NCBI RefSeq assembly: GCF_001468465.1
Contig: NZ_LNSA01000017.1
Coordinates: 1 to 64,000 of the forward strand
Direction: 5' to 3'
Origin: Sphingopyxis sp. H115
Lineage (GTDB): Bacteria > Pseudomonadota > Alphaproteobacteria > Sphingomonadales > Sphingomonadaceae
Length of the DNA: 64,000 nucleotides
In this document: piece after piece, positions 11,134 to 20,977 of the stretch
Position numbering within the stretch: position 1 is the first letter of the stretch
Layout of the letters: every line of letters starts with the position of its first letter
Notes under the pieces: model-generated
Told to the model about the DNA's origin: nothing
What the model saw: the letters and a program-made list of their open reading frames with translations, nothing else
Databases searched by the model: none
Made by a program: the position numbers and the translations under genes

Positions 11134-11516
11134 GTTCGCGCTGCCGGATTGCCCAATTCGGCGTTCAGGCGGAAGGCTTCTGCCGCAAGCCGTTCGACGG
11201 TCTCGGCCGTAACTCCGGCCCCTTCGGTCAGCACCAGATTGCCAAGCTCATATTTGCCGCTTGCCTTGATCCGCGGCTCGATACCGCGCAGCCGCTTGCC
11301 GCGCCAGAAACCGAGCAACATGCGGTGCTCCTCGGCGCGAATGAGGATGCACGGACCGTTCGCCATGAAAACAAGGTTGGTCCATTTGATCGCCTCATCA
11401 AAGGGCGCGGCGGCCATGATCGCAGCACGCATCGTTTCCGCGTATGTGCGCTGCCAGCCCGAAAGCGCGGCGATATAGGCATCGGGGCTATCCGCCACGG
11501 GGCCCATCATCGCCAT
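11130..11516 (-). CDS. DUF1801 domain-containing protein
   Basis: A 128-residue cytoplasmic protein. The phrases AETMRAAIMAAAPFDEAIKW, MLLGFWRGKRL and the C-terminal helix are characteristic of DUF1801 (YdhG/YjbR-like fold) proteins, whose biochemical function is not established. The ATG at 11516 has GAGG five or six bases upstream. It sits seven bases after the polyprenyl synthase stop and overlaps the hrpB start by four bases, so it is in the middle of a three-gene operon. Nothing in the neighbourhood indicates a specific role. Confidence 0.8.
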   Translation of the reverse strand: MAMMGPVADSPDAYIAALSGWQRTYAETMRAAIMAAAPFDEAIKWTNLVFMANGPCILIRAEEHRMLLGFWRGKRLRGIEPRIKASGKYELGNLVLTEGAGVTAETVERLAAEAFRLNAELGNPAART

Positions 11517-11523
11517 GTCGGCC

Positions 11524-12537
11524 TCAATAGGCGCGCGCGACGGCGAAGGCGACTGCTTCGGTCAGCGCCGACTTCGCCTGGCTCGCGGGGAAGCCGCCGA
11601 TCGCATCGACTGCGCGCTGCCCATAATGTCGCGCACGCGACAGCGTGTCGTCGATCGTGTCATGCTTGCGAAGCAGCGAGGTCGCATAGGCGAGATCCTC
11701 GTCCGACGTCTTGTGTCCGGTGATCGCCAGCTTCCAGAACTCGCGTTCCTCGGCATTGCCGCGCGCATAGGCGAGGATGACGGGCAGTGTGACCTTGCCG
11801 TCGCGGAAATCGTCGCCGACGCCCTTGCCCATCGTTTCGGCATCCGAAACATAATCGATCGCGTCGTCGACGAGCTGGAAGGCGATGCCGAGATTGCGGC
11901 CATAGGCGTCAAGCGCGGCTTCGGTGGCATCGTCGCGCTCGGCGACAACCGCCGCGATCTTGCATGCCGCCGCGAACAGTTCGGCGGTCTTGGCATTGAT
12001 GATCGTCAGATACTGGTCTTCGCTCGTTTCGATGCGGCGCTGTGCCGAGAGCTGGTTGACCTCCCCTTCTGCGATCACCGCCGAGGCGCAGCTCAGGATT
12101 TTCAGCACTTTCAGCGATCCGTCCTCGACCATCACCTCGAAAGCGCGGCTGAACAGGAAGTCGCCGACCAGCACCGAAGCGCTGTTGCCCCAGATGACAT
12201 TCGCGGTCTTGCGGCCGCGGCGAAGCCCGGATTTGTCGACGACGTCGTCGTGGAGCAGCGTCGCGGTGTGGATGAATTCGACCGCCGCCGCGAGCTTGCA
12301 ATGGCGGCGGCCGGGATAGTCGAGCAGCTTGCCGCAGGCGAGCGTGAGCATCGGACGCATCCGCTTGCCACCCCCGGCAATCAAGTGCCCCGCGAGTTCG
12401 GGGATCAGCGGCACTTCGGATTGCATGCGATCGAGGATGACCGAATTCACCTCGTTCATATCGGCGGCGACAAGCGCCATCATCGGGTCGAGCGAGGGCG
12501 GCCGGTCGCCGTGGAGCAAGTGAATTTCCGCAGTCAT
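11524..12537 (-). CDS. ispB: All-trans polyprenyl diphosphate synthase (ubiquinone side chain)
   Basis: Elongates allylic diphosphates with isopentenyl diphosphate to make the long isoprenoid tail of ubiquinone. The 337-residue protein has GGGKRMRP at 55-62, the first Asp-rich motif D97-D98-V-V-D101 and the second at D224-D225-x-x-D228. The residue five before the first Asp-rich motif is small (A92), which in this family permits long products; sphingomonads usually make ubiquinone-10, so the product is probably decaprenyl diphosphate, but chain length is inferred. The start at 12537 places a short N-terminal tail before the first conserved helix. First gene of the operon with DUF1801 and hrpB. 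Confidence 0.92.
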   Translation of the reverse strand: MTAEIHLLHGDRPPSLDPMMALVAADMNEVNSVILDRMQSEVPLIPELAGHLIAGGGKRMRPMLTLACGKLLDYPGRRHCKLAAAVEFIHTATLLHDDVVDKSGLRRGRKTANVIWGNSASVLVGDFLFSRAFEVMVEDGSLKVLKILSCASAVIAEGEVNQLSAQRRIETSEDQYLTIINAKTAELFAAACKIAAVVAERDDATEAALDAYGRNLGIAFQLVDDAIDYVSDAETMGKGVGDDFRDGKVTLPVILAYARGNAEEREFWKLAITGHKTSDEDLAYATSLLRKHDTIDDTLSRARHYGQRAVDAIGGFPASQAKSALTEAVAFAVARAY

Positions 12538-12645
12538 GACGCGGCGACCCTTGGCGCCGCGGTCACGATTTTGCAACGACTTTCGGCTTGCCAGCAGCCC
12601 CCCGGCGGTGCCAAGCGTGCCGGACATAAGAGGAGCCGCGCACCC

Positions 12646-12933
12646 ATGGACGACCAGCTGAGCCGTTACCGCCAAAGCATCGACAATATCGACGCGGCGC
12701 TCGTCTATATGCTCGCCGAACGGTTCAAGGTGACCAAGGCAGTCGGCGAATTGAAGGCGCGCGAGGGCCTGCCACCCGCCGACCCGAGCCGCGAGGAGCG
12801 CCAGATCGAGCGGCTCCGCAGCCTCGCCCGCGACGCCGATCTCGATCCCGATTTCACCGAGAAATTCCTGCGCTTCATCATCGACGAAGTGATCCGCCAT
12901 CACCAGCAGGCGAAGCGGGAGCAGGACGCATGA
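12646..12933 (+). CDS. Chorismate mutase, AroQ type (copy 1)
   Basis: A 95-residue all-helical monofunctional chorismate mutase that would convert chorismate to prephenate for Phe and Tyr synthesis. Family features are RYRQSIDNIDAALVYMLAER at the start (helix 1), KVTKAVGELKAREGLPPADP with the conserved Lys, and a C-terminal FIIDEVIRHHQQ helix. The ATG at 12646 has AGGAG upstream. It overlaps the GST gene by four bases. A second short AroQ protein lies at 28.8-29.1 kb, so which one carries the main flux is open. Confidence 0.88.
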   Translation: MDDQLSRYRQSIDNIDAALVYMLAERFKVTKAVGELKAREGLPPADPSREERQIERLRSLARDADLDPDFTEKFLRFIIDEVIRHHQQAKREQDA

Positions 12934-13625
12934 GCTTGGATCACCCGATTTTCGGGCGCTGGCCGGCCGAACATCCCGACCGCATCCAGCTTTTTTCGGC
13001 GCCCACGCCGAACGGGGTGAAGGCGGGAATCATGCTCGAGGAAACCGGCCTTCCCTACGAGCCGCACCGGATCGACATCATGGCGAACGAAAGCCATGAC
13101 CCGGCCTTCCTCGCGCTCAACCCCAATGGCAAAATCCCGGCAATCTACGACCCTGCTGGGCCGAACGGAACGCCGCTCGCGCTGTTCGAATCGGGCGCGA
13201 TCCTGCTCTACCTCGCCGACAAAAGCGGGCAGTTCATTTCGGTCGATTCGAACCTGAGGTACGAAACGATCCAGTGGGTGATGTGGCAGATGGGCGGCGT
13301 CGGCCCGATGTTCGGCCAGCTCGGCTTTTTCCACAAATTTGCCGGGCGCGACTATGAGGACAAGCGCCCGCGCGACCGATACGCGACCGAGTCCGCGCGC
13401 CTGCTAGGCGTGCTCGACGCACGCCTGGCAAGCCGCGAATGGGTAATGGGCGCCGATTACAGCATCGCCGACATTTCGCTGCTCGGCTGGGTGCGCAACC
13501 TGATCGGTTTCTACGACGCGGCCGAGATCGTCGGCTTCGATCGTTTCGTCCATATTCAGCGCTGGCTCGATGCGGGCCTCGCCCGGCCCGGCGTGCAGCG
13601 CGGACTGGAAGTGACCGCGACTTGA
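12930..13625 (+). CDS. Glutathione S-transferase family protein (YghU-like)
   Basis: A 231-residue protein of the GST superfamily. The N-terminal thioredoxin-like domain contains FSAPTPNGVKAGIMLEETGL, the cis-proline segment GKIPAIYD and the glutathione-binding ESGAILLYLADK; the C-terminal helical domain has QMGGVGPMFGQLGFF and the N-capping box phrase YSIADISLLGWV. The motif TPNG-K is typical of the YfcG/YghU subgroup, which in E. coli acts as a disulfide-bond reductase rather than a detoxifying transferase. It is translationally coupled to the chorismate mutase gene through an ATGA overlap; a functional link is not obvious. Confidence 0.88.
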   Translation: MSLDHPIFGRWPAEHPDRIQLFSAPTPNGVKAGIMLEETGLPYEPHRIDIMANESHDPAFLALNPNGKIPAIYDPAGPNGTPLALFESGAILLYLADKSGQFISVDSNLRYETIQWVMWQMGGVGPMFGQLGFFHKFAGRDYEDKRPRDRYATESARLLGVLDARLASREWVMGADYSIADISLLGWVRNLIGFYDAAEIVGFDRFVHIQRWLDAGLARPGVQRGLEVTAT

Positions 13626-13684
13626 TCCCGAAAGCGATCGGTTTTGGTCGATATTGGCCGTTCGCGCCCATCTTAACCCATTCG

Positions 13685-13762
13685 CATTGAGTGAAGTCGA
13701 GATGCCCCTCGGGCTTAGGCGCCGTGTCGATGGGTGTCTCGACTTCGCTCGACACGAACGGG
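13685..13762. repeat. Dispersed inverted repeat (AAGTCGAGA/TCTCGACTT type)
   Basis: Extragenic element with GTGAAGTCGAGA at 13691-13702 and its near-complement TCTCGACTTCGC at 13737-13748, followed by TCGACACGAACGGG. The arms match at 11 of 12 positions. This sequence pattern is a known type of dispersed element in sphingomonads. It lies in the gap after the GST gene. The rest of this gap (13626-13851) holds no gene I can support. Confidence 0.65.
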
Positions 13763-13851
13763 AAGGAGGTTCGTCGGCTAGCGACCGATTGCGGACCTTC
13801 GGTCTTTCTGCCAACTTCGGCTCTATGAGAGTTTGTTAGGGAGTGCGATTG

Positions 13852-14190
13852 GTGAACCGCTGGGTATATTGGGTTTTGCCGATAACCCTGACGGCTTGCA
13901 CAGCGGAAACCGATATTGACAAGGCTCCATATGCAGCGGTCAATGAACCTGACGCCCCCACAGTAGCTTCTCTCGAAGCTACAGGATACGGGCGCGCAGA
14001 CTATTACCCTGTTGGCTGTATTATTCCCGAACAGCCGGAAGCCATGTGTGATGCGACCGGCGCAGAATTCATGGATCGGTCGGAAGCGACCTACGAAGAC
14101 TACGGCCAATATGAATACGTTTGTCCGGCGATTGACAGCGTCGAGTTGGCCGAGTGGAAGTGCCGCAAGCAGCTGCAAAGCGTTAGCTAA
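13852..14190 (+). CDS. Putative small lipoprotein of unknown function
   Basis: A 112-residue protein with an N-terminal hydrophobic stretch and a lipobox: MNRWVYWVLPITLTACTAE, cysteine at residue 16. The mature part is acidic and contains three further cysteines (in VGCIIPEQP, AMCDATGAEF, EYVCPAI) plus one near the end (EWKCRKQ), so two disulfides in the periplasm are possible. The GTG at 13852 was chosen because GGGAG lies seven bases upstream; the GTG at 13843 would overlap that site. Codon use is clearly less GC-rich than its neighbours, which suggests later acquisition. No family recognised. Confidence 0.6.
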   Translation: MNRWVYWVLPITLTACTAETDIDKAPYAAVNEPDAPTVASLEATGYGRADYYPVGCIIPEQPEAMCDATGAEFMDRSEATYEDYGQYEYVCPAIDSVELAEWKCRKQLQSVS

Positions 14191-14265
14191 TCAATCAAAC
14201 GCCGTCATTGTTGAGGTCCGCTTCCCACCCCCGATCCGACACAACGCCGATCGTTCCAGCCGATC

Positions 14266-14294
14266 TTGCATTTCCCCTCCATCGCCGCCATATG
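14266..14294 (+). promoter_or_regulatory. Candidate sigma-70 promoter for the SRP RNA gene
   Basis: A -35 element TTGCAT (14266-14271), a 17-base spacer, and a -10-like CATATG (14289-14294), placed six bases before the predicted 5' end of the SRP RNA at 14301. The geometry is ideal for a stable RNA gene, though the -10 matches the consensus only partly, as is common in sphingomonads. Confidence 0.55.
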
Positions 14295-14300
14295 CGCCGC

Positions 14301-14390
14301 GGGAGTCGGGCGGACGCAGTCTTCGCCAACCCGGTCAGGTCCGGAAGGAAGCAGCCGCAACGAATTCGCTGCGGGTCGTTCCGGCTCCCA
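14301..14390 (+). ncRNA. ffs: Signal recognition particle RNA (4.5S type, small SRP RNA)
   Basis: RNA component of the bacterial SRP, which binds Ffh and targets membrane proteins. The conserved core GTCAGGTCCGGAAGGAAGCA (14334-14353), the asymmetric loop and tetraloop region bound by Ffh, is present. The ends GGGAGTCGG at 14301-14309 and CCGGCTCCC at 14381-14389 pair to close the hairpin, giving a length of about 90 bases as expected for the short form. The location just upstream of dnaX is a common arrangement. An open frame runs through it into dnaX but is not real. Confidence 0.92.
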
Positions 14391-14417
14391 CCCTCACAAA
14401 ATTGCCGTTTGTCTCTT

Positions 14418-14447
14418 CGTCACCCGGATCAAGTCCGGGGTGACGAG
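14418..14447. repeat. Dispersed inverted repeat (CGTCACCCGG/CCGGGGTGACG type), short copy
   Basis: CGTCACCCGGATCAAGTCCG followed by GGGTGACG forms a short hairpin with GTCACCC pairing with GGGTGAC. A longer relative lies at 50643-50715. It sits between the SRP RNA and dnaX and might end the SRP RNA transcript, although no T-run follows. Confidence 0.6.
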
Positions 14448-14513
14448 TTATTGGATTGGCTCGCCCCGCATTCTCCTTCGACAAGCGCGCTGGCCGCCCC
14501 TAAGACAAAGCCT

Positions 14514-16232
14514 ATGAGCGATTCCGCCGACGACGAACCTACGATGCTGGGCATGGACCTGCCAGAGGCGCCCGCGCCAGCGGCGTCGTCTGGCCCCTAC
14601 CGCGTCCTTGCCCGCAAATATCGGCCGCAAACCTTCGCCGAACTGATCGGTCAGGACGCGATGGTGAAGACGCTCGGCAATGCGATCGCGCGCGATCGGC
14701 TGGCGCACGCCTTCCTGATGACCGGCGTGCGCGGGGTCGGCAAAACGTCGACCGCGCGCCTGATCGCCAAGGCATTGAACTGCATCGGCCCCGATGGTCA
14801 GGGCGGGCCGACGATCGACCCGTGCGGCGTGTGCGAACCGTGCCGCGCGATCACCGAGGGGCGCCATATCGACGTGATCGAGATGGATGCCGCGTCGAAC
14901 ACCGGCGTCGACGATGTGCGCGAGATTATCGAGGCGGTGCGCTACGCTGCCGTCTCGGCGCGCTACAAGATCTACATCATCGACGAAGTGCACATGTTGT
15001 CGCGCAACGCCTTCAACGCGCTCCTGAAAACGCTCGAAGAGCCGCCACCGCACGTCAAATTCCTGTTTGCGACAACCGAAGTGAACAAGGTACCGGTGAC
15101 GGTGCTGTCACGCTGCCAGCGCTTCGACCTCCGCCGCATCACGCCTGACATGCTGTTCGCGCATTTCAGCGCGATCCTGCAGAAAGAGGGTGTCGAAGCC
15201 GAAGCACCCGCGATTTGGCTGATAGCCAATGCCGCCGAAGGGTCAGTGCGCGACGGGCTATCTATACTCGATCAGGCGATCGCGCACGCGGATCTCGATG
15301 GCGGCGGAAAGATAAGCGCCGATCAGGTGCGCGCGATGCTCGGGCTGTCCGACCGGACTTCGATCGCACAATTGATGGCGACGATCCTGAACGGCGACGC
15401 GGGCGGCGCGATCGACCTTGCCCGCGCCCAATATGCGCTGGGGATCGAACCCGTCGCGATGGTGCGCGGATTGATGGACCTCACGCATGCGATCACGCTC
15501 GCCAAAGTATCCCGACACGACGACCCGGCGCTTGCCGCGTCGGACCGCCAACGCATTGGAGACTGGGCGCAAAAGCTTGGCTTTGCGCCGCTCAATCGCC
15601 TCTGGCAGCTCTTACTCAAGGGGCAGGACGAGGTGCTGCGCGCGAACAACCCGCTCGAACATCTGGAAATGCTGCTTCTGCGCGTGATCTACGCCGCATC
15701 GATGCCCGATCCGGGCGAACTCGCGAAGCTGATCGAAAAGGGCGGCGTGCCGACGGCGCCGATTGCAACACCCGCGGCTCCGGGGGCGCAGGTCGAGACC
15801 ACCCTGACGTCGCCTGCGGAGCCTGCAACGGAGAATCCGGCTGCCGGGGAACCCGCTTCGGCATTGACGATCGCACAGATCCACCAGCTGCTCGAAACTT
15901 CGGGAAATCATCAGCTTGCGCGGCAGGTTTACGACGATCTCAAGCTGGTTGAGCTCGAACCCGGATTGCTCGTCTATGCGCCGGTTCCCGCCCTCGACGG
16001 CGATTTTGCGCGGCGGCTCGGCGAGGCGCTGTTGAGCCAGACCGGCAGCCGCTGGCAGGTGCGCGTTGGCGAGGGCGAGGCGCGGCCGAGCCTGGGGCAG
16101 GTCCGGCAGGCAAAGCTCGACGACAATGGCGCGCGGATTCGCGAATTGCCCGTCGTGAAGGCCGCCCTGACCGCTTTTCCCGATGCAAGGCTTGTCGAAG
16201 ACGAAGACAATCGGCATAGGTCGAACCCATGA
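14514..16232 (+). CDS. dnaX: DNA polymerase III subunit tau (gamma/tau)
   Basis: Clamp-loader ATPase that organises the replicative polymerase. The 572-residue protein has Walker A GVRGVGKTST at 71-80, the zinc-binding cysteines C90, C104, C107 and C110, and the Walker B DEVH at 157-160, followed by EEPPPHVKFLFATTE. The C-terminal part after residue 420 or so is Ala/Pro-rich and then enters the tau-specific polymerase-contact region. The ATG at 14514 was chosen as the first start after the SRP RNA; ATG at 14544 is possible. I saw no run like A AAA AAG that would yield the shorter gamma form by frameshifting. The stop overlaps the next gene. Confidence 0.95.
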   Translation: MSDSADDEPTMLGMDLPEAPAPAASSGPYRVLARKYRPQTFAELIGQDAMVKTLGNAIARDRLAHAFLMTGVRGVGKTSTARLIAKALNCIGPDGQGGPTIDPCGVCEPCRAITEGRHIDVIEMDAASNTGVDDVREIIEAVRYAAVSARYKIYIIDEVHMLSRNAFNALLKTLEEPPPHVKFLFATTEVNKVPVTVLSRCQRFDLRRITPDMLFAHFSAILQKEGVEAEAPAIWLIANAAEGSVRDGLSILDQAIAHADLDGGGKISADQVRAMLGLSDRTSIAQLMATILNGDAGGAIDLARAQYALGIEPVAMVRGLMDLTHAITLAKVSRHDDPALAASDRQRIGDWAQKLGFAPLNRLWQLLLKGQDEVLRANNPLEHLEMLLLRVIYAASMPDPGELAKLIEKGGVPTAPIATPAAPGAQVETTLTSPAEPATENPAAGEPASALTIAQIHQLLETSGNHQLARQVYDDLKLVELEPGLLVYAPVPALDGDFARRLGEALLSQTGSRWQVRVGEGEARPSLGQVRQAKLDDNGARIRELPVVKAALTAFPDARLVEDEDNRHRSNP

Positions 16233-16564
16233 AATCGATCGAAGAAATGATGAAGGCGGCGCAGGAAGCCGCAGCCACCGTACAGGCGCAGATGCAGGAG
16301 GCGCAGGCGAAGCTCGACAGCGTCGAGGTCGAAGGCGTGTCGGGCGGCGGGCTCGTAAAGATCACCGCAACCGCCAAGGGCCGGATCAAGGCGATCCACA
16401 TCGACGACAGCCTGATCGTCCCCGCCGACAAGCAGATGCTCGAAGATTTGCTCGCCGCCGCGTTCAACGACGCACGCGAAAAGGCCGATGCCGCGAGCAA
16501 TGAGGAAATGGGCAAGATGACGAGCGGCCTGCCGCTGCCGCCGGGGTTCAAACTGCCGTTCTGA
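16229..16564 (+). CDS. YbaB/EbfC family nucleoid-associated protein
   Basis: A 111-residue DNA-binding protein. It shows the family pattern: an N-terminal helix (IEEMMKAAQEAAATVQAQMQ), the beta region VEGVSGGGLVKITATAKG, IKAIHIDDSLI, and the helix DLLAAAFNDAREKAD, ending in a GLPLPPGFKLPF tail. It overlaps dnaX by four bases (ATGA), and the dnaX-ybaB pair is conserved across bacteria. The usual third partner recR is not next; lon follows after a promoter gap. Confidence 0.93.
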   Translation: MKSIEEMMKAAQEAAATVQAQMQEAQAKLDSVEVEGVSGGGLVKITATAKGRIKAIHIDDSLIVPADKQMLEDLLAAAFNDAREKADAASNEEMGKMTSGLPLPPGFKLPF

Positions 16565-16609
16565 GCCGGCCCCAACTCCGGTCAAGACCGCGCTGTTCAG
16601 CGCAGCGAC

Positions 16610-16637
16610 ATTGAATGCGTGCGAAGTTACGCCATAT
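16610..16637 (+). promoter_or_regulatory. Candidate heat-shock (RpoH) promoter of lon
   Basis: ATTGAAT at 16610-16616 resembles the RpoH -35 box CTTGAAA (5 of 7), and CGCCATAT at 16630-16637 resembles the -10 box CCCCATAT (7 of 8), with a 13-base spacer that fits RpoH. The same bases can be read as a sigma-70 promoter (TTGAAT, 16-base spacer, CATATT). The gap before lon is only 136 bases, so this is the best promoter in the right place; heat-shock control of lon is well known in other bacteria. Confidence 0.5.
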
Positions 16638-16700
16638 TAGCGACGAACCACCTACAAGAAGGGCGGTGCGCCCGGTCGCGGGGCCCGTCCAGGAGCCGTA

Positions 16701-19097
<2,397 letters not shown>

Positions 19098-19120
19098 GTC
19101 GGGGCAGCTGGACGGTAATT

Positions 19121-19161
19121 CGCCCCAAATTCGTCGCAAAATCGACGTTTTGGGGCGTTTT
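19121..19161 (+). terminator. Rho-independent terminator after lon
   Basis: CGCCCCAAA (19121-19129) pairs with TTTGGGGCG (19149-19157), and inside it CGTCG pairs with CGACG, forming a long stem. A TTTT run follows at 19158-19161 and a longer T-rich tract about ten bases on. Confidence 0.8.
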
Positions 19162-19176
19162 ACGGCCTTTTTTGCT

Positions 19177-19206
19177 TTGACAAGCCGGGGTCAAACATCG
19201 TTAGTG
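19177..19206 (+). promoter_or_regulatory. Candidate sigma-70 promoter of the HU gene
   Basis: A perfect -35 hexamer TTGACA at 19177-19182, an 18-base spacer and a weak -10-like TTAGTG at 19201-19206, giving a leader of about 60 bases before the HU start. It lies just past the lon terminator. A hairpin ATGGC-loop-GCCAT at about 19212-19227 follows in the leader. Confidence 0.5.
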
Positions 19207-19269
19207 ACGCGCCATGGCTTCGGGCCATGAGAATCATTTAACCAACCATAATGCAGGGGTTCCTTAGGC

Positions 19270-19542
19270 ATGAACAAACAAGACCTGATCGCCGCCGTCG
19301 CTGACTCGAGCGGCCTGACCAAGGGTGACGCGAGCAAGGCCGTCGAGGCCGTGTTCGACGCGATCACCGGTTCGCTGAAGAAGGGCGGCGAAGTCCGTCT
19401 CGTCGGCTTTGGCACCTTTGCGGTCAGCAAGCGCAAGGCATCGACCGGTCGCAACCCGCGCACCGGCGAAACGATGACCATTGCGGCGTCGAACCAGCCG
19501 AAGTTCAAGGCCGGCAAGGCCCTCAAGGACGCCGTCAACTAA
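19270..19542 (+). CDS. hup: DNA-binding protein HU (HupB-like)
   Basis: A 90-residue histone-like protein that bends and compacts DNA. It starts MNKQDLIAAVADSSGLTKGD, has the family core VRLVGFGTFAVSKRKA, the beta-arm signature GRNPRTGETMTI with the intercalating proline, and ends FKAGKALKDAVN. HU rather than IHF is favoured by the close match of start and arm to HU. Single gene with its own promoter and terminator, downstream of lon as in many proteobacteria. Confidence 0.97.
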   Translation: MNKQDLIAAVADSSGLTKGDASKAVEAVFDAITGSLKKGGEVRLVGFGTFAVSKRKASTGRNPRTGETMTIAASNQPKFKAGKALKDAVN

Positions 19543-19571
19543 GTTGGCCCGCGCCTTTTGGTAAAAACATT

Positions 19572-19602
19572 TCGGGCCGTGGCGCAAGCTGCGGCCCGAT
19601 TT
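19572..19602 (+). terminator. Probable terminator after the HU gene
   Basis: TCGGGCCG at 19572-19579 pairs with CGGCCCGA at 19592-19599 around a 12-base loop, followed by a short T-run. The stem is strong and GC-rich, the T-run short. Confidence 0.65.
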
Positions 19603-19726
19603 GCGTTAGAGTCCGTCACACAGACTCCGATAGGCGAAATTTCGGGCAAATGGGCGTTGCATTCGCCGCGCCAGCGGCTATGGACGTCCGGCTTTCGGGC
19701 AACGGGCTGTCGCCCATTGACCGGAC

Positions 19727-19801
19727 GGGCGCGTAGCTCAGCGGTAGAGCACACCCTTCACACGGGTGGGGTCACAGGTTCAATCCCTGTCGCGCCCACC
19801 A
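19727..19801 (+). tRNA. tRNA-Val (anticodon CAC)
   Basis: A 75-base cloverleaf: acceptor GGGCGCG pairs with CGCGCCC; the D arm is TAGCTCAGCGGTAGAGC; the anticodon stem CACCC/GGGTG encloses loop TTCACAC with anticodon CAC (reads GTG); the T arm contains GGTTCAATCCC. CCA is encoded. A small ATGGC/GCCAT hairpin follows directly. Confidence 0.96.
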
Positions 19802-19888
19802 TGGCTTTCGGGCCATGTCCGTTAACAGAACCGGGGCTGACCCGCTCATTCATCGCCTATTCAATGCCTTCGCATTAGAGAAACGGCC

Positions 19889-20197
19889 ATGATCCGAACG
19901 CTGACCCTTTCCCTGATTTGCACGCTGCTGCTTTCCGCCGGCATGCCCGCGGTCGCGCGCGGTGACCGCGACCAGAACCATCTGCGCGAAGCGGCGGCGC
20001 AGGGGCATGTAATCCCGCTGAACAAACTGATCGCCGACGTCAAATCGCGCGCGCCCTACAGCGGCATGACCTATCTGGGCGGGCCGCAGTTCGACGCTGG
20101 CCGGATGATCTATGCGCTCAAATTCATGGATGGCAGCCAGGTCGTCGTCGTCTATGTCGATGCCCGCACCGGCCGGATTCTCGGACGTAAACCCTGA
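19889..20197 (+). CDS. PepSY-like small exported protein
   Basis: A 102-residue protein with a signal peptide (MIRTLTLSLICTLLLSAGMP, cleavage around AVA-RGD) and a single PepSY-like domain: EAAAQGHVIPLNKLIADVKS followed by strands ending VVVVYVDARTGRILGRKP. Such proteins often sit beside two-component systems and are thought to act in the periplasm as inhibitors or sensors; here the response regulator and kinase follow on the same strand after 113 bases, so it may be part of the same regulatory unit. That link is inferred from position. Confidence 0.8.
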   Translation: MIRTLTLSLICTLLLSAGMPAVARGDRDQNHLREAAAQGHVIPLNKLIADVKSRAPYSGMTYLGGPQFDAGRMIYALKFMDGSQVVVVYVDARTGRILGRKP

Positions 20198-20310
20198 CAT
20201 ATTGGTCGCCGGGCTTTCGTCGCAACGAGCTTTTGCGATGATCGTCCGGAGTTGATACACAGTCGAAACATGCGGCCGGGCTGCCCGGCGCGCAACGGAA
20301 AGGCGCCTGA

Positions 20311-20976
20311 ATGCGGATTTTGATTGTCGAAGACGAACCCACGCTGGGTCCGCAGCTCAAGGCCACGCTCGAAGGTGCCGGCTATGCCGTCGATCTTGCG
20401 ACTGACGGCGAGGACGGGCATTTTCTGGGGTCGACCGAAAATTATGATGCGGCGATCCTCGACCTCGGGCTGCCCGAGATCGACGGGCTGACCGTGCTCG
20501 ATCGCTGGCGCCGCGAAAAGCGCAATTTCCCCGTACTCGTCCTGACCGCGCGCGACAGCTGGTCGGACAAGGTGGCGGGGCTCGACGCGGGCGCCGACGA
20601 CTATCTTGCCAAGCCGTTCCAGACCGAGGAACTGATCGCGCGGCTTCGCGCGCTGATCCGCCGCGCGGCGGGCAATGCGTCGAGCGAGTTGGTCGCGGGC
20701 GATGTGCGCCTCGACACGCGATCGGGCCGGGTGACGCTGGCCGGTGCGCCGGTGAAGCTGACCGCGCAGGAATATAAGCTGCTTTCATACCTGCTTCATC
20801 ACAAGGGCAAGGTCGTGTCGCGCACCGAATTGATCGAACATATCTACGATCAGGATTTCGACCGCGATTCGAACACGATCGAAGTGTTTGTGACGCGCAT
20901 CCGCAAGAAGCTGGGTGCCGACATCATCACCACGATCCGCGGGCTCGGCTACCAGCTCGACGATCCGCAGGGATAA
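20311..20976 (+). CDS. Response regulator, OmpR family (PhoP/FeuP-like)
   Basis: A 221-residue two-domain transcription factor. The receiver domain (1-120) has the acidic pocket E7-D8, the phosphorylated D51 in AILDLGLPEIDG, T79 and K101 (DDYLAKPF). The C-terminal winged helix has SRTELIEHIYDQDFDRDSNT and VFVTRIRKKLGADIITTIRG, typical of OmpR-type DNA-binding domains. Its sensor kinase starts one base after its stop. The pair resembles FeuPQ/PhoPQ systems of alphaproteobacteria, but the signal is not known. Confidence 0.93.
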   Translation: MRILIVEDEPTLGPQLKATLEGAGYAVDLATDGEDGHFLGSTENYDAAILDLGLPEIDGLTVLDRWRREKRNFPVLVLTARDSWSDKVAGLDAGADDYLAKPFQTEELIARLRALIRRAAGNASSELVAGDVRLDTRSGRVTLAGAPVKLTAQEYKLLSYLLHHKGKVVSRTELIEHIYDQDFDRDSNTIEVFVTRIRKKLGADIITTIRGLGYQLDDPQG

Positions 20977-20977
20977 G

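Noticed and set aside
14208..14513. N-terminal extension of DnaX by about 100 residues
   Set aside because: The extension is the translation of the SRP RNA gene and a repeat; the DnaX family starts close to the ATG at 14514.
14514..16232. Programmed frameshift in dnaX giving a gamma form
   Set aside because: No A-rich slippery heptamer like that in E. coli was found in the region where it would be needed.
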